A stretch of DNA of 64,000 bases from Rhizobium sp. C1 (GTDB lineage Bacteria; Pseudomonadota; Alphaproteobacteria; Rhizobiales; Rhizobiaceae), in assembly GCF_021026335.1 (NCBI RefSeq), contig NZ_JAJNCY010000009.1, positions 62,001 to 126,000 of the forward strand, written 5' to 3'. The notes under the pieces were generated by a model. That model saw only the letters and a program-made list of their open reading frames with translations, did no database searches and had not been told where the DNA came from. Positions 8,326 to 17,613 of this stretch are shown in pieces. Both the position numbers and the translations under genes were made by a program. The first letter of the stretch is position 1. Each line of letters starts with the position of its first letter.

Positions 8326-9062
8326 GCACGCCTGCGATTGCCCTCGACAACCTGACCGTGACCTATAACAGGCACCCGGCCGTGCATCACGTGTCCGGCG
8401 CGCTCGCGCGCGGCAGCCTGACGGCCATTGCCGGGCCAAACGGGGCCGGCAAATCGACCCTGCTGCGCACCATCATGGGCGAGTTGAAGCCTGCAGAAGG
8501 AACCATTCGCCGGGCGGTGCCGAGCCGCAATTACGGCTATCTGCCCCAGGCCGCGGATATCAACCGGCGCTTCCCCGTCTCCGTCATCGATACGGTGGTG
8601 ACCGGCGCATGGAAGCGGGCCGGCGCATTCGGCGGCATTGGCCTGGCCGAGCGGGAGAAGGCGTCCGAAGCGCTTGTGGCTGTCGGGCTCGAAGGGTTCG
8701 AGACGCGGCCGATCGGCTCGCTTTCGTCCGGGCAGTTCCAGCGCACACTGTTTGCAAGGCTTCTCTTGCAGAACGCCGCCGTCATCATCCTCGACGAACC
8801 CTTCACCGCCATCGACAGCCGCACGACGCAGGACCTGATCGACATCGTGCTGCGCTGGCATGGCGAGGGCCGCACGGTCGTGGCCGTATTGCACGACCAC
8901 GAACAGGTGCGCAGCTATTTTCCGCAGACGCTTTTGATCGCCCGCGAACTGATCGGCTGGGGGCCGACCGAAGAGGTCATGACCACGCAGAACCTGAAGC
9001 GCGCGCGCGCGCTTGCCGAACGCTGGGACGAGAATGCGCCCGTCTGCGAGGTACCGGCATGA
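8322..9062 (+). CDS. zinc/manganese-type ABC transporter ATPase (AztA/TroB-like)
   Basis: The 246-residue ABC ATPase has Walker A GPNGAGKST, signature LSSGQFQRT, Walker B VIILDEP and a switch His in VAVLHDHEQ. It belongs to the metal (ZnuC/AztA/TroB) group by its neighbours: an ABC-3 permease and a cluster 9 binding protein follow. The start at 8322 overlaps the stop of the small ORF; a longer frame from 8289 would overlap it more. Its own stop overlaps the permease start by ATGA, so the operon is tightly coupled. It powers metal uptake at the inner membrane. Confidence 0.9.
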   Translation: MSTPAIALDNLTVTYNRHPAVHHVSGALARGSLTAIAGPNGAGKSTLLRTIMGELKPAEGTIRRAVPSRNYGYLPQAADINRRFPVSVIDTVVTGAWKRAGAFGGIGLAEREKASEALVAVGLEGFETRPIGSLSSGQFQRTLFARLLLQNAAVIILDEPFTAIDSRTTQDLIDIVLRWHGEGRTVVAVLHDHEQVRSYFPQTLLIARELIGWGPTEEVMTTQNLKRARALAERWDENAPVCEVPA

Positions 9063-9931
9063 GCGCCTACGATCTCTTCATTGCACCCTTCATGGACTAC
9101 GGTTTCATGCGTCGTGCGCTGGTTGCCTGCCTTTGCCTTGCGCTTGGGGCTGCGCCCATCGGTACGTTTCTTTCCATGCGGCGCATGAGCCTGATGGGCG
9201 ATGCACTGAGCCATGCGGTTCTGCCGGGTGCGGCCATCGGCTATCTCGTCGCCGGCTCGCTGTCGCTGACGGCGATGGGTATCGGCGGGCTGGTTGCGGG
9301 CTTGTCCGTCGCGTTGCTTGCCGGCGTCGTCAGTCGCATGACGGTGCTTCAGGAGGATGCGAGCTTTGCCAGCTTCTATCTGATTTCGCTGGCCGTTGGC
9401 GTGCTCATCGTGTCGCTGCGCGGCTCGAATATCGACCTCCTGCATGTGCTCTTCGGCACCATTCTCGCCATCGACAACAACGCGCTGACGCTGATCGGCA
9501 CGATCACCTCGTTGACGCTCGCCGCGCTCGCCGTGCTCTACCGCCCGCTGGTCATCGATTGCTTCGACCCCGGCTTCCTGCGCGCCGTCGGCGGTCGTGG
9601 GCCGCTCATCCATGGGCTTTTCATGCTGATGGTGGTGCTGAACCTTGTGGCCAGTTTCCAGGCGCTGGGCACACTCATGGCCGTCGGCCTGATGATGCTG
9701 CCTGCAGCGATTGCGCAGCTCTGGGCGCGGACGCTTCCCGCCATGCTCGGCATCTCGGTGGCGACCGCCTTCATCTCCGGCTACGCGGGGCTGGTCGCCT
9801 CCTACCATCTCGAACTGGCTTCCGGCCCGACGATCATCGTTTCGGCAGCGATCATCTATGTCGTTTCGCTGCTCTTCGCGCCTTCGGGCCTCATGAGCCG
9901 GTATTTCCGCCGGCCGCATCTCGCCAACTGA
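9059..9931 (+). CDS. metal ABC transporter permease, ABC-3 family
   Basis: The 290-residue protein has about eight hydrophobic segments and the ABC-3 family block SLMGDALSHAVLPGAAIGY (about 44-62), which contacts the ATPase. A second hallmark, LGTLMAVGLMMLPAAIAQL, lies in the C-terminal half. Members are the membrane channels of ZnuABC, TroABCD and AztABC importers. Its ATG overlaps the ATPase stop. It is followed after 32 bases by the binding-protein gene, giving the order small ORF, ATPase, permease, binding protein. Confidence 0.92.
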   Translation: MSAYDLFIAPFMDYGFMRRALVACLCLALGAAPIGTFLSMRRMSLMGDALSHAVLPGAAIGYLVAGSLSLTAMGIGGLVAGLSVALLAGVVSRMTVLQEDASFASFYLISLAVGVLIVSLRGSNIDLLHVLFGTILAIDNNALTLIGTITSLTLAALAVLYRPLVIDCFDPGFLRAVGGRGPLIHGLFMLMVVLNLVASFQALGTLMAVGLMMLPAAIAQLWARTLPAMLGISVATAFISGYAGLVASYHLELASGPTIIVSAAIIYVVSLLFAPSGLMSRYFRRPHLAN

Positions 9932-9963
9932 ACCGTTATCTCAACTGAACAGGAGTTTTGCCC

Positions 9964-10866
9964 ATGCAGAAACGTCTTTTCCTCCTCGGCCTCGCCCTGC
10001 CTTTGTGCTTCTCTGGCGCCTTCGCCAGCGCAGCCTCGGCCAAGGACCTCAACGTGGTGGCCTCGTTCACCGTGCTGGCGGATGTCGTCCATCAGGTCGG
10101 CGGCGACAAGGTCAAGGTGACGAGCCTCGTCCAGCCCAATGGCGATCCCCATGAATTCGAGCCCTCGCCGGCCGACGCCAAGCATCTCAAGGCCGCCGAC
10201 GTTGTCTTCGTTTCGGGCGAAGGCCTCGAAGGCTGGATGAACCGACTGATCTCGGCCTCCGGTTACAAGGGTACGCCGGTCACCGTTTCGGAAGGCATCT
10301 CGCTGCACAAGATGGAAGAAGACGGCAAGACCGTCACCGATCCGCACGTCTGGAACGACCCGCTCAACGTCAAGATCTGGGTGAAGAACATCGAAGCAGC
10401 CCTGAAGGCTGCCGATCCGGAAGATGCCGCCGTCTTCACCGCCAATGCGGATGCCTATCAGAAGAAACTCGACGCCCTGAACGCCTATGCGCATCAGAAG
10501 ATCGACAAGATCCCGGAAGATCGCCGCAAGGTTCTGACGAGCCACGACGCCTTCGGCTATTTCGGCGCCGAATACAAGGTGAAGTTCCTGTCGCCGCTGG
10601 GCGTTTCGACGGAAACCGAAGCCTCGGCCGCCGACGTCGCCAAGCTGATCGACCAGATCAAGTCGGAAGGCGTGAAGACCTACTTCTTCGAAAACTCCAA
10701 CGACCCGCGCCTTGTCAAGCAGGTCGCCAAGGCCACGGGCGCGACCTCCGGCGGCGAGCTCTATGTCGAGGCGCTGTCGAAGAAGGATGGTCCGGCATCG
10801 ACCTATGAGAAGATGTTCCGCTTCAACGTCGACCAGCTTGCCGACGCGATGCAGAAGAACAGCTAA
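9964..10866 (+). CDS. zinc ABC transporter periplasmic binding protein (AztC/ZnuA-like)
   Basis: The 300-residue protein has a signal peptide (cleavage after about residue 26, ASAASA) and the cluster 9 metal-binding fold. Likely ligands are His63 in DPHEFEPSP, His128 in DPHVWNDP and His194 in SHDAFGYF, with an acidic residue near 247. The long His-rich loop of ZnuA is missing: the region before His128 holds a single His. This fits AztC/TroA-type proteins more than ZnuA. AGGAG precedes the ATG at 9964. Zinc is inferred as the main substrate because three His residues are conserved; manganese cannot be excluded. Confidence 0.88.
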   Translation: MQKRLFLLGLALPLCFSGAFASAASAKDLNVVASFTVLADVVHQVGGDKVKVTSLVQPNGDPHEFEPSPADAKHLKAADVVFVSGEGLEGWMNRLISASGYKGTPVTVSEGISLHKMEEDGKTVTDPHVWNDPLNVKIWVKNIEAALKAADPEDAAVFTANADAYQKKLDALNAYAHQKIDKIPEDRRKVLTSHDAFGYFGAEYKVKFLSPLGVSTETEASAADVAKLIDQIKSEGVKTYFFENSNDPRLVKQVAKATGATSGGELYVEALSKKDGPASTYEKMFRFNVDQLADAMQKNS

Positions 10867-10907
10867 GGAACGACTTGGCCGGCGGCTTCCCCCCCCGCTG
10901 TCGGTCC

Positions 10908-10945
10908 GCCCCTCCCCACCCCCCCTGTGGGAGGGGCAACTTTTT
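10908..10945 (+). terminator. terminator after the zinc operon, REP-like sequence
   Basis: A stem forms between GCCCCTCCCCAC (10908-10919) and GTGGGAGGGGC (10927-10937) with one bulged C. It is followed by CAAC and a run of five T (10941-10945). This is a reasonable intrinsic terminator for the zinc operon and overlaps the last codon of the convergent TetR gene. The sequence also belongs to the CTCCCC/GGGGAG repeat family. Confidence 0.6.
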
Positions 10946-11510
10946 ACCGCGCCGCAGTCTTTCGGCCGCCGACTGCCTCTCTGCTGGCCGCCAGAATTTC
11001 TTCCTGCACATTGTCACTGACAACAGCGCGCGCCAGAACCATGGCGCCGACGATCTGCGCCAGAAACTGCCAGGCGCCGTCGCCATCACCCAGTCTTTCG
11101 GCGATGACCGCCTTTGCCTGCAGCAACTGGTCTTCGAAGGATTGCCGCGCATAGTCGGGAGCCCGCGCGATATCAGCGGCCAGCGTCGGCATCAGGCAAC
11201 CGCTTTCCGGATGATCGACATGCGCGCGGCTGAGATAATGCGCCGCCTGCTCCGCCAGCCAGTTCCCGGCCGGCATCTCCGGATTTCTCGCCCAGCGGGC
11301 GCGGCTGCGCTCCATCTCGTTGACGATCACGGCATCCAGCAGACCTGCCTTGGAGCCGAAATGGGCGTAGACCGCGCCTGAAGTGACGCCCGCCGCCGCC
11401 GCAAGGGCATCGACGCCCGTGGCCGCGAAGCCCTTTTCCTTGGCGGCTGCGCCGGCTGATTTCAGCAGTTCGCGCCGCTTCTGATCCTTGTAACCGTCCT
11501 GATAGCGCAT
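10944..11510 (-). CDS. TetR-family transcriptional regulator
   Basis: The 188-residue protein has a TetR N-terminal helix-turn-helix (about 9-55) that includes GVDALAAAAGVTSGAVYAHFGSKAGLLDA, and a variable ligand-binding C-terminal domain. I use the ATG at 11510, beginning MRYQDGYKDQKRR; a longer frame exists but would read through the divergent SDR gene. The divergent SDR gene starts 88 bases away with a 25-base dyad between them. This regulator most likely represses that pair and itself. Its effector is unknown. Confidence 0.9.
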   Translation of the reverse strand: MRYQDGYKDQKRRELLKSAGAAAKEKGFAATGVDALAAAAGVTSGAVYAHFGSKAGLLDAVIVNEMERSRARWARNPEMPAGNWLAEQAAHYLSRAHVDHPESGCLMPTLAADIARAPDYARQSFEDQLLQAKAVIAERLGDGDGAWQFLAQIVGAMVLARAVVSDNVQEEILAASREAVGGRKTAAR

Positions 11511-11557
11511 GATCGCTTCGCCTTGATGATCCTTGACAGGGTCCGCTTCTATCACAT

Positions 11558-11582
11558 AACGTTCGTTATTGTAACGATCGTT
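11558..11582. promoter_or_regulatory. imperfect 25-bp dyad between tetR and SDR gene
   Basis: AACGTTCGTTA at 11558-11568 and TAACGATCGTT at 11572-11582 are near-perfect inverted repeats around a short centre, with one mismatched pair. The dyad lies midway between the divergent TetR and SDR genes. TetR proteins bind such sites and usually repress both genes. Confidence 0.65.
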
Positions 11583-11598
11583 TTCAGGGAGGAAACCG

Positions 11599-12336
11599 AT
11601 GACAGACCAGCCGCGCCGGAAGGCTGCGCTCATCATCGGCGCCGGGGACGCGACGGGCGCGGCAATTGCCAGACGCTTTGCGCGCGGCGGCCATACGGCC
11701 TGTGTCACCCGCCGCTCCGCCGAGAAGCTGAAGGGACTTGTCGAGGCGATCCGCGCCGAGGGCGGGGAGGCGCAAGGCTTTGCTGCGGACGCGCGCAAGG
11801 AAGAGGACGTGGTGGCCCTCGTGGAACGCATCGAGCGCGAGGTCGGGCCCATTGAGGTCATGGTGTTCAACATCGGCGCGAATGTGCCGGCCAGCGTTCT
11901 CGAAGAGACGGCACGGAAATATTTCAAGATCTGGGAGATGGCCTGTTTCAGCGCTTTCTTGAGCGGACGCGAGGTCGCGAAGCGTATGGTGGAGCGCCAG
12001 CGCGGCACGATCATCTTCACGGGCGCTACGGCGTCTTTGCGGGGGTCTGCCAATTTCGCCGCCTTTTCGGGCGCGAAGCATGCGCTCAGGGCGCTGGCGC
12101 AGAGCATGGCGCGCGAGCTGCAGCCGCGGAACATCCATGTCGCCCATGTCGTCATCGACGGGGCGATCGACACGGATTTCATCCGCGACAGCTTTCCCGA
12201 GCGCTATGCGCTGAAGGACCAAGACGGGATTCTCAATCCCGACCACATCGCCGAAAACTACTGGCATCTGCATAACCAGCCGCGCGATGCCTGGACGCAT
12301 GAACTCGATCTGCGGCCCTGGTCGGAACGCTGGTAG
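11599..12336 (+). CDS. SDR-family protein lacking the catalytic Tyr
   Basis: The 245-residue short-chain dehydrogenase/reductase has the N-terminal nucleotide-binding turn GAGDATGAAIARRF (about 14-27) and an NIGANV segment in place of the usual NNAG. The active-site region reads GATASLRG then FAAFSGAKHALR. The position of the catalytic Tyr of YxxxK is occupied by Phe, while the Lys is kept. The enzyme may therefore use a different mechanism or not be an oxidoreductase at all. It is followed 27 bases later by an HCCA-isomerase-like gene, probably in one TetR-controlled transcript. Confidence 0.85.
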   Translation: MTDQPRRKAALIIGAGDATGAAIARRFARGGHTACVTRRSAEKLKGLVEAIRAEGGEAQGFAADARKEEDVVALVERIEREVGPIEVMVFNIGANVPASVLEETARKYFKIWEMACFSAFLSGREVAKRMVERQRGTIIFTGATASLRGSANFAAFSGAKHALRALAQSMARELQPRNIHVAHVVIDGAIDTDFIRDSFPERYALKDQDGILNPDHIAENYWHLHNQPRDAWTHELDLRPWSERW

Positions 12337-12363
12337 ACCTCTCACCTCACAAGGACGAAGCGC

Positions 12364-12954
12364 ATGAAACAGGTCGAATTCTTTTTTGATGTCGGCAGCC
12401 CCTTCAGTCATATCGCCTGGCGGGCGCTTCCGGAGATTACGGCGCGCAACGGGGCAGAGATCGTCTGGCGGCCGATCCTGATCGGCGGCGTCTTCAAGGC
12501 GACGGGCAATGTGAGTCCGATGACGGTGCCTGCCAAGGGCAGCTATTCCACCATCGACCTGCACCGGTGGGCCAACTATTACGGCATCCCCTTCCAGATG
12601 AACCCGCATTTCCCGATCAATACGCTGGCCCTGATGCGCGGCGCCACTGCCATGCTGATGCGCGGGCCAAAGGCGCTGGAAGCCTATCTCGATGTAATCT
12701 TTCCGGCGATGTTCGAGCAGCGGGTCAATCTCGGCGACCTGCAGGAAATCGGCAAGGTGCTCGTACGCGCCGGGATCGACCCGCAGGCGCTCATGGCGGA
12801 GATCGGTACGGATGCTGTGAAGGACAAGCTGAAAGCCGACACGGACGAAGCCGTTCAGCGCGGCGTCTTCGGCGCGCCGACCTTCTTTGTCGGCCAGGAC
12901 ATGTACTGGGGGCAGGACCGGCTGATGTTCGTGGAGCGGGCGCTTAAAGGGTGA
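12364..12954 (+). CDS. 2-hydroxychromene-2-carboxylate isomerase / DsbA-like kappa-class protein
   Basis: The 196-residue protein begins MKQVEFFFDVGSPFSHIAW, the signature of the DsbA-like kappa-GST/HCCA isomerase family. FFDxxSP holds the catalytic Ser, and the C-terminal VFGAPTFFVGQDMYWGQDR is also typical. Characterised members isomerise an aromatic ring-cleavage intermediate in naphthalene degradation with glutathione. Most rhizobial homologues have unknown substrates. It is the second gene behind the TetR-controlled promoter with the atypical SDR protein. It converges with rnhA; only ten bases separate the two stops. Confidence 0.88.
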   Translation: MKQVEFFFDVGSPFSHIAWRALPEITARNGAEIVWRPILIGGVFKATGNVSPMTVPAKGSYSTIDLHRWANYYGIPFQMNPHFPINTLALMRGATAMLMRGPKALEAYLDVIFPAMFEQRVNLGDLQEIGKVLVRAGIDPQALMAEIGTDAVKDKLKADTDEAVQRGVFGAPTFFVGQDMYWGQDRLMFVERALKG

Positions 12955-12964
12955 GTGCCAGCGC

Positions 12965-13405
12965 TCACCGCGTCTTGAACGGCGCCATGCCCATACGCGC
13001 CAGTTCATCGGCGCGTTCGTTCTCCGGGTGGCCGGCGTGGCCCTTGACCCAATGGAGCGTCACCTTGTGGCGGTTGCGGGCTTCTTCCAGCGCCTGCCAG
13101 AGTTCGGCATTCTTGACCGGCTTCTTGTCTGCGGTCTTCCAGCCGTTTTTCTTCCAGCCGAAAATCCACTTGGAAATGCCGTCCTTCACATAGGCACTGT
13201 CGGTGTAGAGATCGACCTCGCAGGGGCTTTTGAGCGCATTCAGCGCCTCGATGGCCGCCATCAACTCCATACGGTTGTTGGTCGTCTCGGCCTCGCCGCC
13301 GGACATTTCCTTTTCCTTGTCGCCATAGCGCAGGATCGCGCCCCAGCCACCGGGGCCGGGATTGCCCGAACAGGCGCCATCGGTGAAAATATCGACATGC
13401 TTCAT
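12965..13405 (-). CDS. rnhA: ribonuclease HI
   Basis: The 146-residue enzyme degrades the RNA strand of RNA:DNA hybrids. The four acidic catalytic residues are all visible: Asp in [14 protein letters not shown], Glu in [13 protein letters not shown], Asp in YTDSAYV and Asp in NERADELA. Length equals that of typical single-domain RNase HI. It follows thrB by 12 bases on the same strand, so the two are cotranscribed; ispH-thrB-rnhA is a familiar rhizobial order. Confidence 0.97.
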   Translation of the reverse strand: MKHVDIFTDGACSGNPGPGGWGAILRYGDKEKEMSGGEAETTNNRMELMAAIEALNALKSPCEVDLYTDSAYVKDGISKWIFGWKKNGWKTADKKPVKNAELWQALEEARNRHKVTLHWVKGHAGHPENERADELARMGMAPFKTR

Positions 13406-13417
13406 CGGAATGCTTTC

Positions 13418-14377
13418 TTACAGGCCGTAATCGGCGGCGCTTTTGACATGCGCGTGGAAGCGCAGCTTGCGCAGATATTCGAGCGGATCCTTCTTGACCA
13501 CCAGTGCGCCCGGCGGGGTTTCCAGCCAATCGTAGAGGCGAGTCAGGAAGAAGCGCAGCGCAGAACCGCGCGCGAGGATCGGCAAGGCCACCGCCTCCGC
13601 TTCGGAAAGCGGCCGCACCTCCTGATAGCCTTCGAGCAGCGCCATGCCCTTCGTCAGGTTGAAGGAACCATCCTTCTCGAAGCACCAGGCGTTCAGGCAG
13701 ATCGCCACGTCATAGGCGAGGAAATCATTGCAGGCAAAATAGAAGTCGATGAGACCGGAGAAGGTCTCGTCGAGGAAGAAGACATTGTCCGGAAAGGCAT
13801 CGGCATGGATCACGCCTGTCGGCAGGTCTTTCGGCCAATGGGTTTCCAGAAAGGCCAGCTCGCCCGGAATTTCGTCGCGCAGCGTCGCGTCGATCTCATG
13901 GACGCGGGATTGCGATTTGTCCCAGAGCGGCCGCCAGCCGGAAACGGAGAGCGCATTGCGCCTCGTAATTTCGAAACCCTCGCCAGCGAGATGCATGGCG
14001 GCAATCGCCTTGCCCGTCTCGCGGCAATGAGCGACCGTCGGCTTGCGCGGCCACATGCCTTCCAGAAAGGTCACCATGGCGGCGGGGCGGCCGGCAAGCT
14101 CGCCGAGCATCCCGCCATCCTTGCGGATGAGGGGCAGCGGGCAGGACAGGCCGTTCTTCGCCAGATGCTGCATCAGGCCCAGAAAGAACGGCAGATCGGC
14201 CGGATCGACGCGCTTCTCATAAAGCGTGAGGATGAACGAGCCTTCCGTCGTGTGGAGCAGAAAATTGGAGTTCTCGACGCCTTCGGCAATTCCCTTGTAG
14301 GACGTCAGCGAACCGGCGTCATAATCGCTCAGGAAAGCGGAGAGTTCATCTTCCGAGATGTCGGTGTAAACGGCCAA
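13418..14377 (-). CDS. thrB: homoserine kinase (ThrB II, APH-like fold)
   Basis: The 319-residue protein belongs to the aminoglycoside-phosphotransferase-like homoserine kinases of alpha- and gammaproteobacteria, which phosphorylate homoserine for threonine synthesis. Visible features are the N-terminal [12 protein letters not shown] start, the catalytic loop [14 protein letters not shown] with HxDxxxxN, and [11 protein letters not shown] holding the metal-binding Asp. It lies directly upstream of rnhA. The ispH gene normally found next to it is separated here by a GGDEF/EAL gene. Confidence 0.95.
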   Translation of the reverse strand: MAVYTDISEDELSAFLSDYDAGSLTSYKGIAEGVENSNFLLHTTEGSFILTLYEKRVDPADLPFFLGLMQHLAKNGLSCPLPLIRKDGGMLGELAGRPAAMVTFLEGMWPRKPTVAHCRETGKAIAAMHLAGEGFEITRRNALSVSGWRPLWDKSQSRVHEIDATLRDEIPGELAFLETHWPKDLPTGVIHADAFPDNVFFLDETFSGLIDFYFACNDFLAYDVAICLNAWCFEKDGSFNLTKGMALLEGYQEVRPLSEAEAVALPILARGSALRFFLTRLYDWLETPPGALVVKKDPLEYLRKLRFHAHVKSAADYGL

Positions 14378-14486
14378 GGCGGGGTTCCTCGCAAGTCAAT
14401 CCCCGTTCTCATGCCTCGACTCGGGATGCAAAGCAACAGGCTTGAAAGCTGGCGGAAGGGTACTGCCGTCAAGCGTCCCCGTCTGA

Positions 14487-16127
14487 TCAGGCGCGGCGCC
14501 AGGCGGCCCCACCGGAGCCGGCCTCCATCGTGCCCTTGGAGAGTGCAGGGGGTGTCTTTTCCCCGCGCGTCTCCAGAAACAAGCGCGCGGCCTCAGCCGT
14601 CATCGGCCGGCCAAGCAGATAGCCCTGGCCGATGTCGCATCCCAGCGAGCGCAGATAGGCCAGCTGTTCCTCATCCTCGATCCCTTCCGCCGTCGTCCTG
14701 ACGCCGAGGGCGGAGCCGAGCGCTATGATCGAGCGGATCACCTTGTCCTGACGTTCGCCCTTGTTCATGGCGGTGACGAAGCTTCGATCGATCTTGATCG
14801 TGTCGAAAGAGAAGCCGGAGAGCTGGGAAAGGCTCGAATAGCCGGTGCCGAAATCATCCAGGGCGATGCTGGCGCCGGCTTCCGTCAGGTCGCCCAGAAC
14901 CTTCTGGGCGGAAGGATAGTCCTTCATCACGCTGCTTTCGGTGATCTCCAGCTCCAGCCGTTCCGGGGAGAACCCCTCCTCCGCCATGATCCTGATCAGC
15001 CGGAGACCGATCACGGAATCGCTGAGCAGCACGGGCGACAGATTGAACGCCAGCCGAACCTCACCCGGCCAGCCGCGCGCCTCGATGCAGGCTTGCCGCA
15101 ACAGATGTTCGGTCAGCGGCGCCATCAGGCCGGTCTCTTCAGCCAGCGGGATGAACTCTGCCGGAGAGACGAATTCGCCCGGCAGGATCTCCCACCGCGC
15201 CAGCGCCTCGAAACCGTTGACCCGATCGCTGCTGAGATCGATGAGAGGCTGGAAATAGGGCTTGATGGTGCCTTCTCGCACCGCTCTCTTCAGCGCGCCT
15301 TCCAGATGCGCCCGCTTGTAAACGGCCTGCTCCATGGACGGATCGAAGGCCATCACATGGTTGCGGCCCGACGTCTTGGCGGCATACATCGCGTGATCGG
15401 AATGCAGAATTGCGGTGTTCAGCGCATCCCCACCGCCGGTGCAGAAGGCATACCCAACGCTCGCCCCGACATCGACCGTCATGACATCGGCATCGATCGG
15501 CGCGGTGAGCTGCTGCACGATGCGCTGTCCCAGATCGGCCGCCGCATCGAGGTCGGCGCCGCGTGCAATCACAACGAATTCGTCGCCACCGATACGATAA
15601 ACGCGCTCGTCCGGAAAGAAGGCCTTCAGGCGCTCGGCGACAATCTTCAACACCTCGTCGCCCACGGCATGACCGAAGAGGTCGTTGACCCGTTTGAACC
15701 CGTCCAGATCGATGGAATAGACCGTTCTGTCGAAACTGTCCTGGCGCGCCGAGGCGACAGCATCGATCTTGTGGTCGAGCGAACGGCGGTTCGGCAGGCC
15801 CGTGAGGGCATCGTGCGCGGCGATCCAGGCTACGTTCCGCTCGGCCTCGCGGCGGCGGCGGTTTTCAATCGTCAGGTCCTTTACCCGAACCGCGGAATAA
15901 ATCAGCCCGATCAGGCCGGCGATGTTCAACGAAATGAAAACATCGTCCAAATGAAAGCCACCATAGGCAACAAGGAAGGAATCCAGGTAGGCGTGAAGAT
16001 TAAACGTCACGGCCAATGCCGCAGCGGACATGAAGACCAGGGCCCAGCCCATGATCTCCATAAAGACCCGCGTTCCGCTCTTTGGTTTCATTCGCGCAAC
16101 CCCAAAATGCGCCGACGACCATTCCAT
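14487..16127 (-). CDS. membrane GGDEF-EAL c-di-GMP protein
   Basis: The 546-residue protein has two N-terminal membrane segments (about 24-45 and 62-80), then a GGDEF domain (about 100-260) with intact RIGGDEFVVIA at 178-188. The EAL domain (about 270-530) keeps GFEALARWE, ELEITESSV, DDFGTGYSSLSQL and AEGIE. Both catalytic domains look competent, so it could make and break c-di-GMP. An alternative start at 16091 would drop 12 residues. It lies between ispH and thrB, reading the same way, with 113 bases separating it from ispH. Its input signal is not obvious; the short loop between the membrane segments leaves no large periplasmic sensor. Confidence 0.93.
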   Translation of the reverse strand: MEWSSAHFGVARMKPKSGTRVFMEIMGWALVFMSAAALAVTFNLHAYLDSFLVAYGGFHLDDVFISLNIAGLIGLIYSAVRVKDLTIENRRRREAERNVAWIAAHDALTGLPNRRSLDHKIDAVASARQDSFDRTVYSIDLDGFKRVNDLFGHAVGDEVLKIVAERLKAFFPDERVYRIGGDEFVVIARGADLDAAADLGQRIVQQLTAPIDADVMTVDVGASVGYAFCTGGGDALNTAILHSDHAMYAAKTSGRNHVMAFDPSMEQAVYKRAHLEGALKRAVREGTIKPYFQPLIDLSSDRVNGFEALARWEILPGEFVSPAEFIPLAEETGLMAPLTEHLLRQACIEARGWPGEVRLAFNLSPVLLSDSVIGLRLIRIMAEEGFSPERLELEITESSVMKDYPSAQKVLGDLTEAGASIALDDFGTGYSSLSQLSGFSFDTIKIDRSFVTAMNKGERQDKVIRSIIALGSALGVRTTAEGIEDEEQLAYLRSLGCDIGQGYLLGRPMTAEAARLFLETRGEKTPPALSKGTMEAGSGGAAWRRA

Positions 16128-16240
16128 GCCAGCTCAAAAAGGAATTATACCCTTCGAGAATTTCACCACAATTAAGGGAGATCCTTTATTTTGCGTGAAG
16201 CCGCCATCACCATTTCCCCCGAACTATGCGGGCCTCATTT

Positions 16241-17230
16241 TCACCCGTTGACGAAGGCCATGTCGGACGCGGTCAGTTCGACTTCACGCAACTCGCGATT
16301 GACGAGAAAATGCTCATTTTCCTCTGCGGTCACCGCAAGATCGACCGTCGCATCGAAACGCGATTTGAAGGCGGCGATGATCTCGTTGACAATGACTTCT
16401 GGCGCGGAGGCGCCGGCAGAGAGGCCGACGACAGAAATGTCGCCGAGATTGTCCCAATCGATTTCGGAAGCGCGCTGAACGAGCAGCGATTTCTTCGCAC
16501 CCGCCTTTTCCGCCACCTCTACCAGACGTTTCGAATTGGAGGAATTGGGCGCACCGACGATCAGGAACAGATCGCAGCCAGGTGCTGCGTGCTTCACCGC
16601 CTCCTGGCGATTGGTGGTGGCATAGCAGATGCTGTCGGCTGCTGGCGCCGCGAGCTTCGGGAAGCGCTCCTGCAGGCGGGCAATCACGCCTGCCGTGTCA
16701 TCCACAGACAGCGTCGTCTGGGTGACAAAACCAAGATTTTCGGGATCCGCCGGCACATAGCGGTCGGCATCCTCGACGGTTTCGATCAGCGAAACCGCGC
16801 CCGGCTCGAGCTGGCCCATCGTGCCGATGACTTCCGGGTGGCCGGCATGGCCGATCAGCACGACATGACGGCCCAGACGCTGGTGGCGCATGGCCTGCTT
16901 GTGCACCTTGGATACCAGCGGGCAGGTCGCATCGAGATAGAAGAGATTGCGGGCTTCGGCATCGGCCGGCACCGATTTCGGCACACCGTGGGCGGAAAAG
17001 ACGACCGGCTGCATGCGGTGTTCGGCAGGGATCTCATCGAGCTCCTCGACGAAGACCGCGCCCTTGGCTTCCAGACCCTCGACCACAAATCGGTTGTGCA
17101 CGATCTCGTGGCGGACATAGACCGGCGCGCCGAAGCGCTTCAGCGCCAGAACGACAATCTGGATGGCGCGATCGACGCCGGCACAAAAGCCGCGCGGTTC
17201 GCAGAGTCGGATGGTCAGCTTCGGCTTCAT
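16241..17230 (-). CDS. ispH: 4-hydroxy-3-methylbut-2-enyl diphosphate reductase
   Basis: The 329-residue IspH (LytB) catalyses the last step of the MEP isoprenoid pathway, making IPP and DMAPP. The three [4Fe-4S] cysteines are visible in [23 protein letters not shown] and [11 protein letters not shown], together with the conserved His in YVRHEIVHN and SAHGV. The start at 17230 begins [15 protein letters not shown]. The frame also stays open upstream to 17359, but that part is out of register with family length. Eight bases separate it from the DUF1304 gene. dxs, the first gene of the same pathway, lies at 54267. Confidence 0.97.
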   Translation of the reverse strand: MKPKLTIRLCEPRGFCAGVDRAIQIVVLALKRFGAPVYVRHEIVHNRFVVEGLEAKGAVFVEELDEIPAEHRMQPVVFSAHGVPKSVPADAEARNLFYLDATCPLVSKVHKQAMRHQRLGRHVVLIGHAGHPEVIGTMGQLEPGAVSLIETVEDADRYVPADPENLGFVTQTTLSVDDTAGVIARLQERFPKLAAPAADSICYATTNRQEAVKHAAPGCDLFLIVGAPNSSNSKRLVEVAEKAGAKKSLLVQRASEIDWDNLGDISVVGLSAGASAPEVIVNEIIAAFKSRFDATVDLAVTAEENEHFLVNRELREVELTASDMAFVNG

Positions 17231-17238
17231 GGCACCCC

Positions 17239-17613
17239 TCAGGCATGGACGCCGGCGACGAGCACGGCGATCATCGTGATAATTGCCGGCATGCCTTGCG
17301 TGAACAGGATTTTCCGGCTCGCCGACCATGCGCCGTAAAGGGCAGCAACAATCACGCAACCGAGGAAGAAGACCTTCAGCTCATAGGCAAAAACGGCGTC
17401 GGGATGGATGAGGCTCCAGAAGAGACCTGCGGCGAGAAAGCCGTTATAGAGGCCCTGGTTTGCCCCCAGAACCTTGGTTTCCTCAGCCTTTTCCAGGCTC
17501 ATGCCAAACGTGCGCAGGCCCTGCGGCTTCGTCCAGAGGAACATCTCGAGATAGAGAATGTAAACATGTTCAATGGCGACGAGCGCGGTGAGTATGGCGG
17601 CAACAATGGTCAT
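17239..17613 (-). CDS. DUF1304 family membrane protein
   Basis: The 124-residue protein is mostly hydrophobic, with four predicted membrane segments, and matches DUF1304 ([20 protein letters not shown] start; [17 protein letters not shown] in the middle). Function is unknown. Its ATG overlaps the stop of the SURF1 gene by four bases and ispH follows after eight bases, so it is part of a DUF983-SURF1-DUF1304-ispH run. Confidence 0.88.
   Translation of the reverse strand: MTIVAAILTALVAIEHVYILYLEMFLWTKPQGLRTFGMSLEKAEETKVLGANQGLYNGFLAAGLFWSLIHPDAVFAYELKVFFLGCVIVAALYGAWSASRKILFTQGMPAIITMIAVLVAGVHA

Noticed and set aside
11584-13008. Long minus-strand frame opposite the SDR and isomerase genes
   Set aside because: Antisense to two well-supported genes and lacks recognisable domains.
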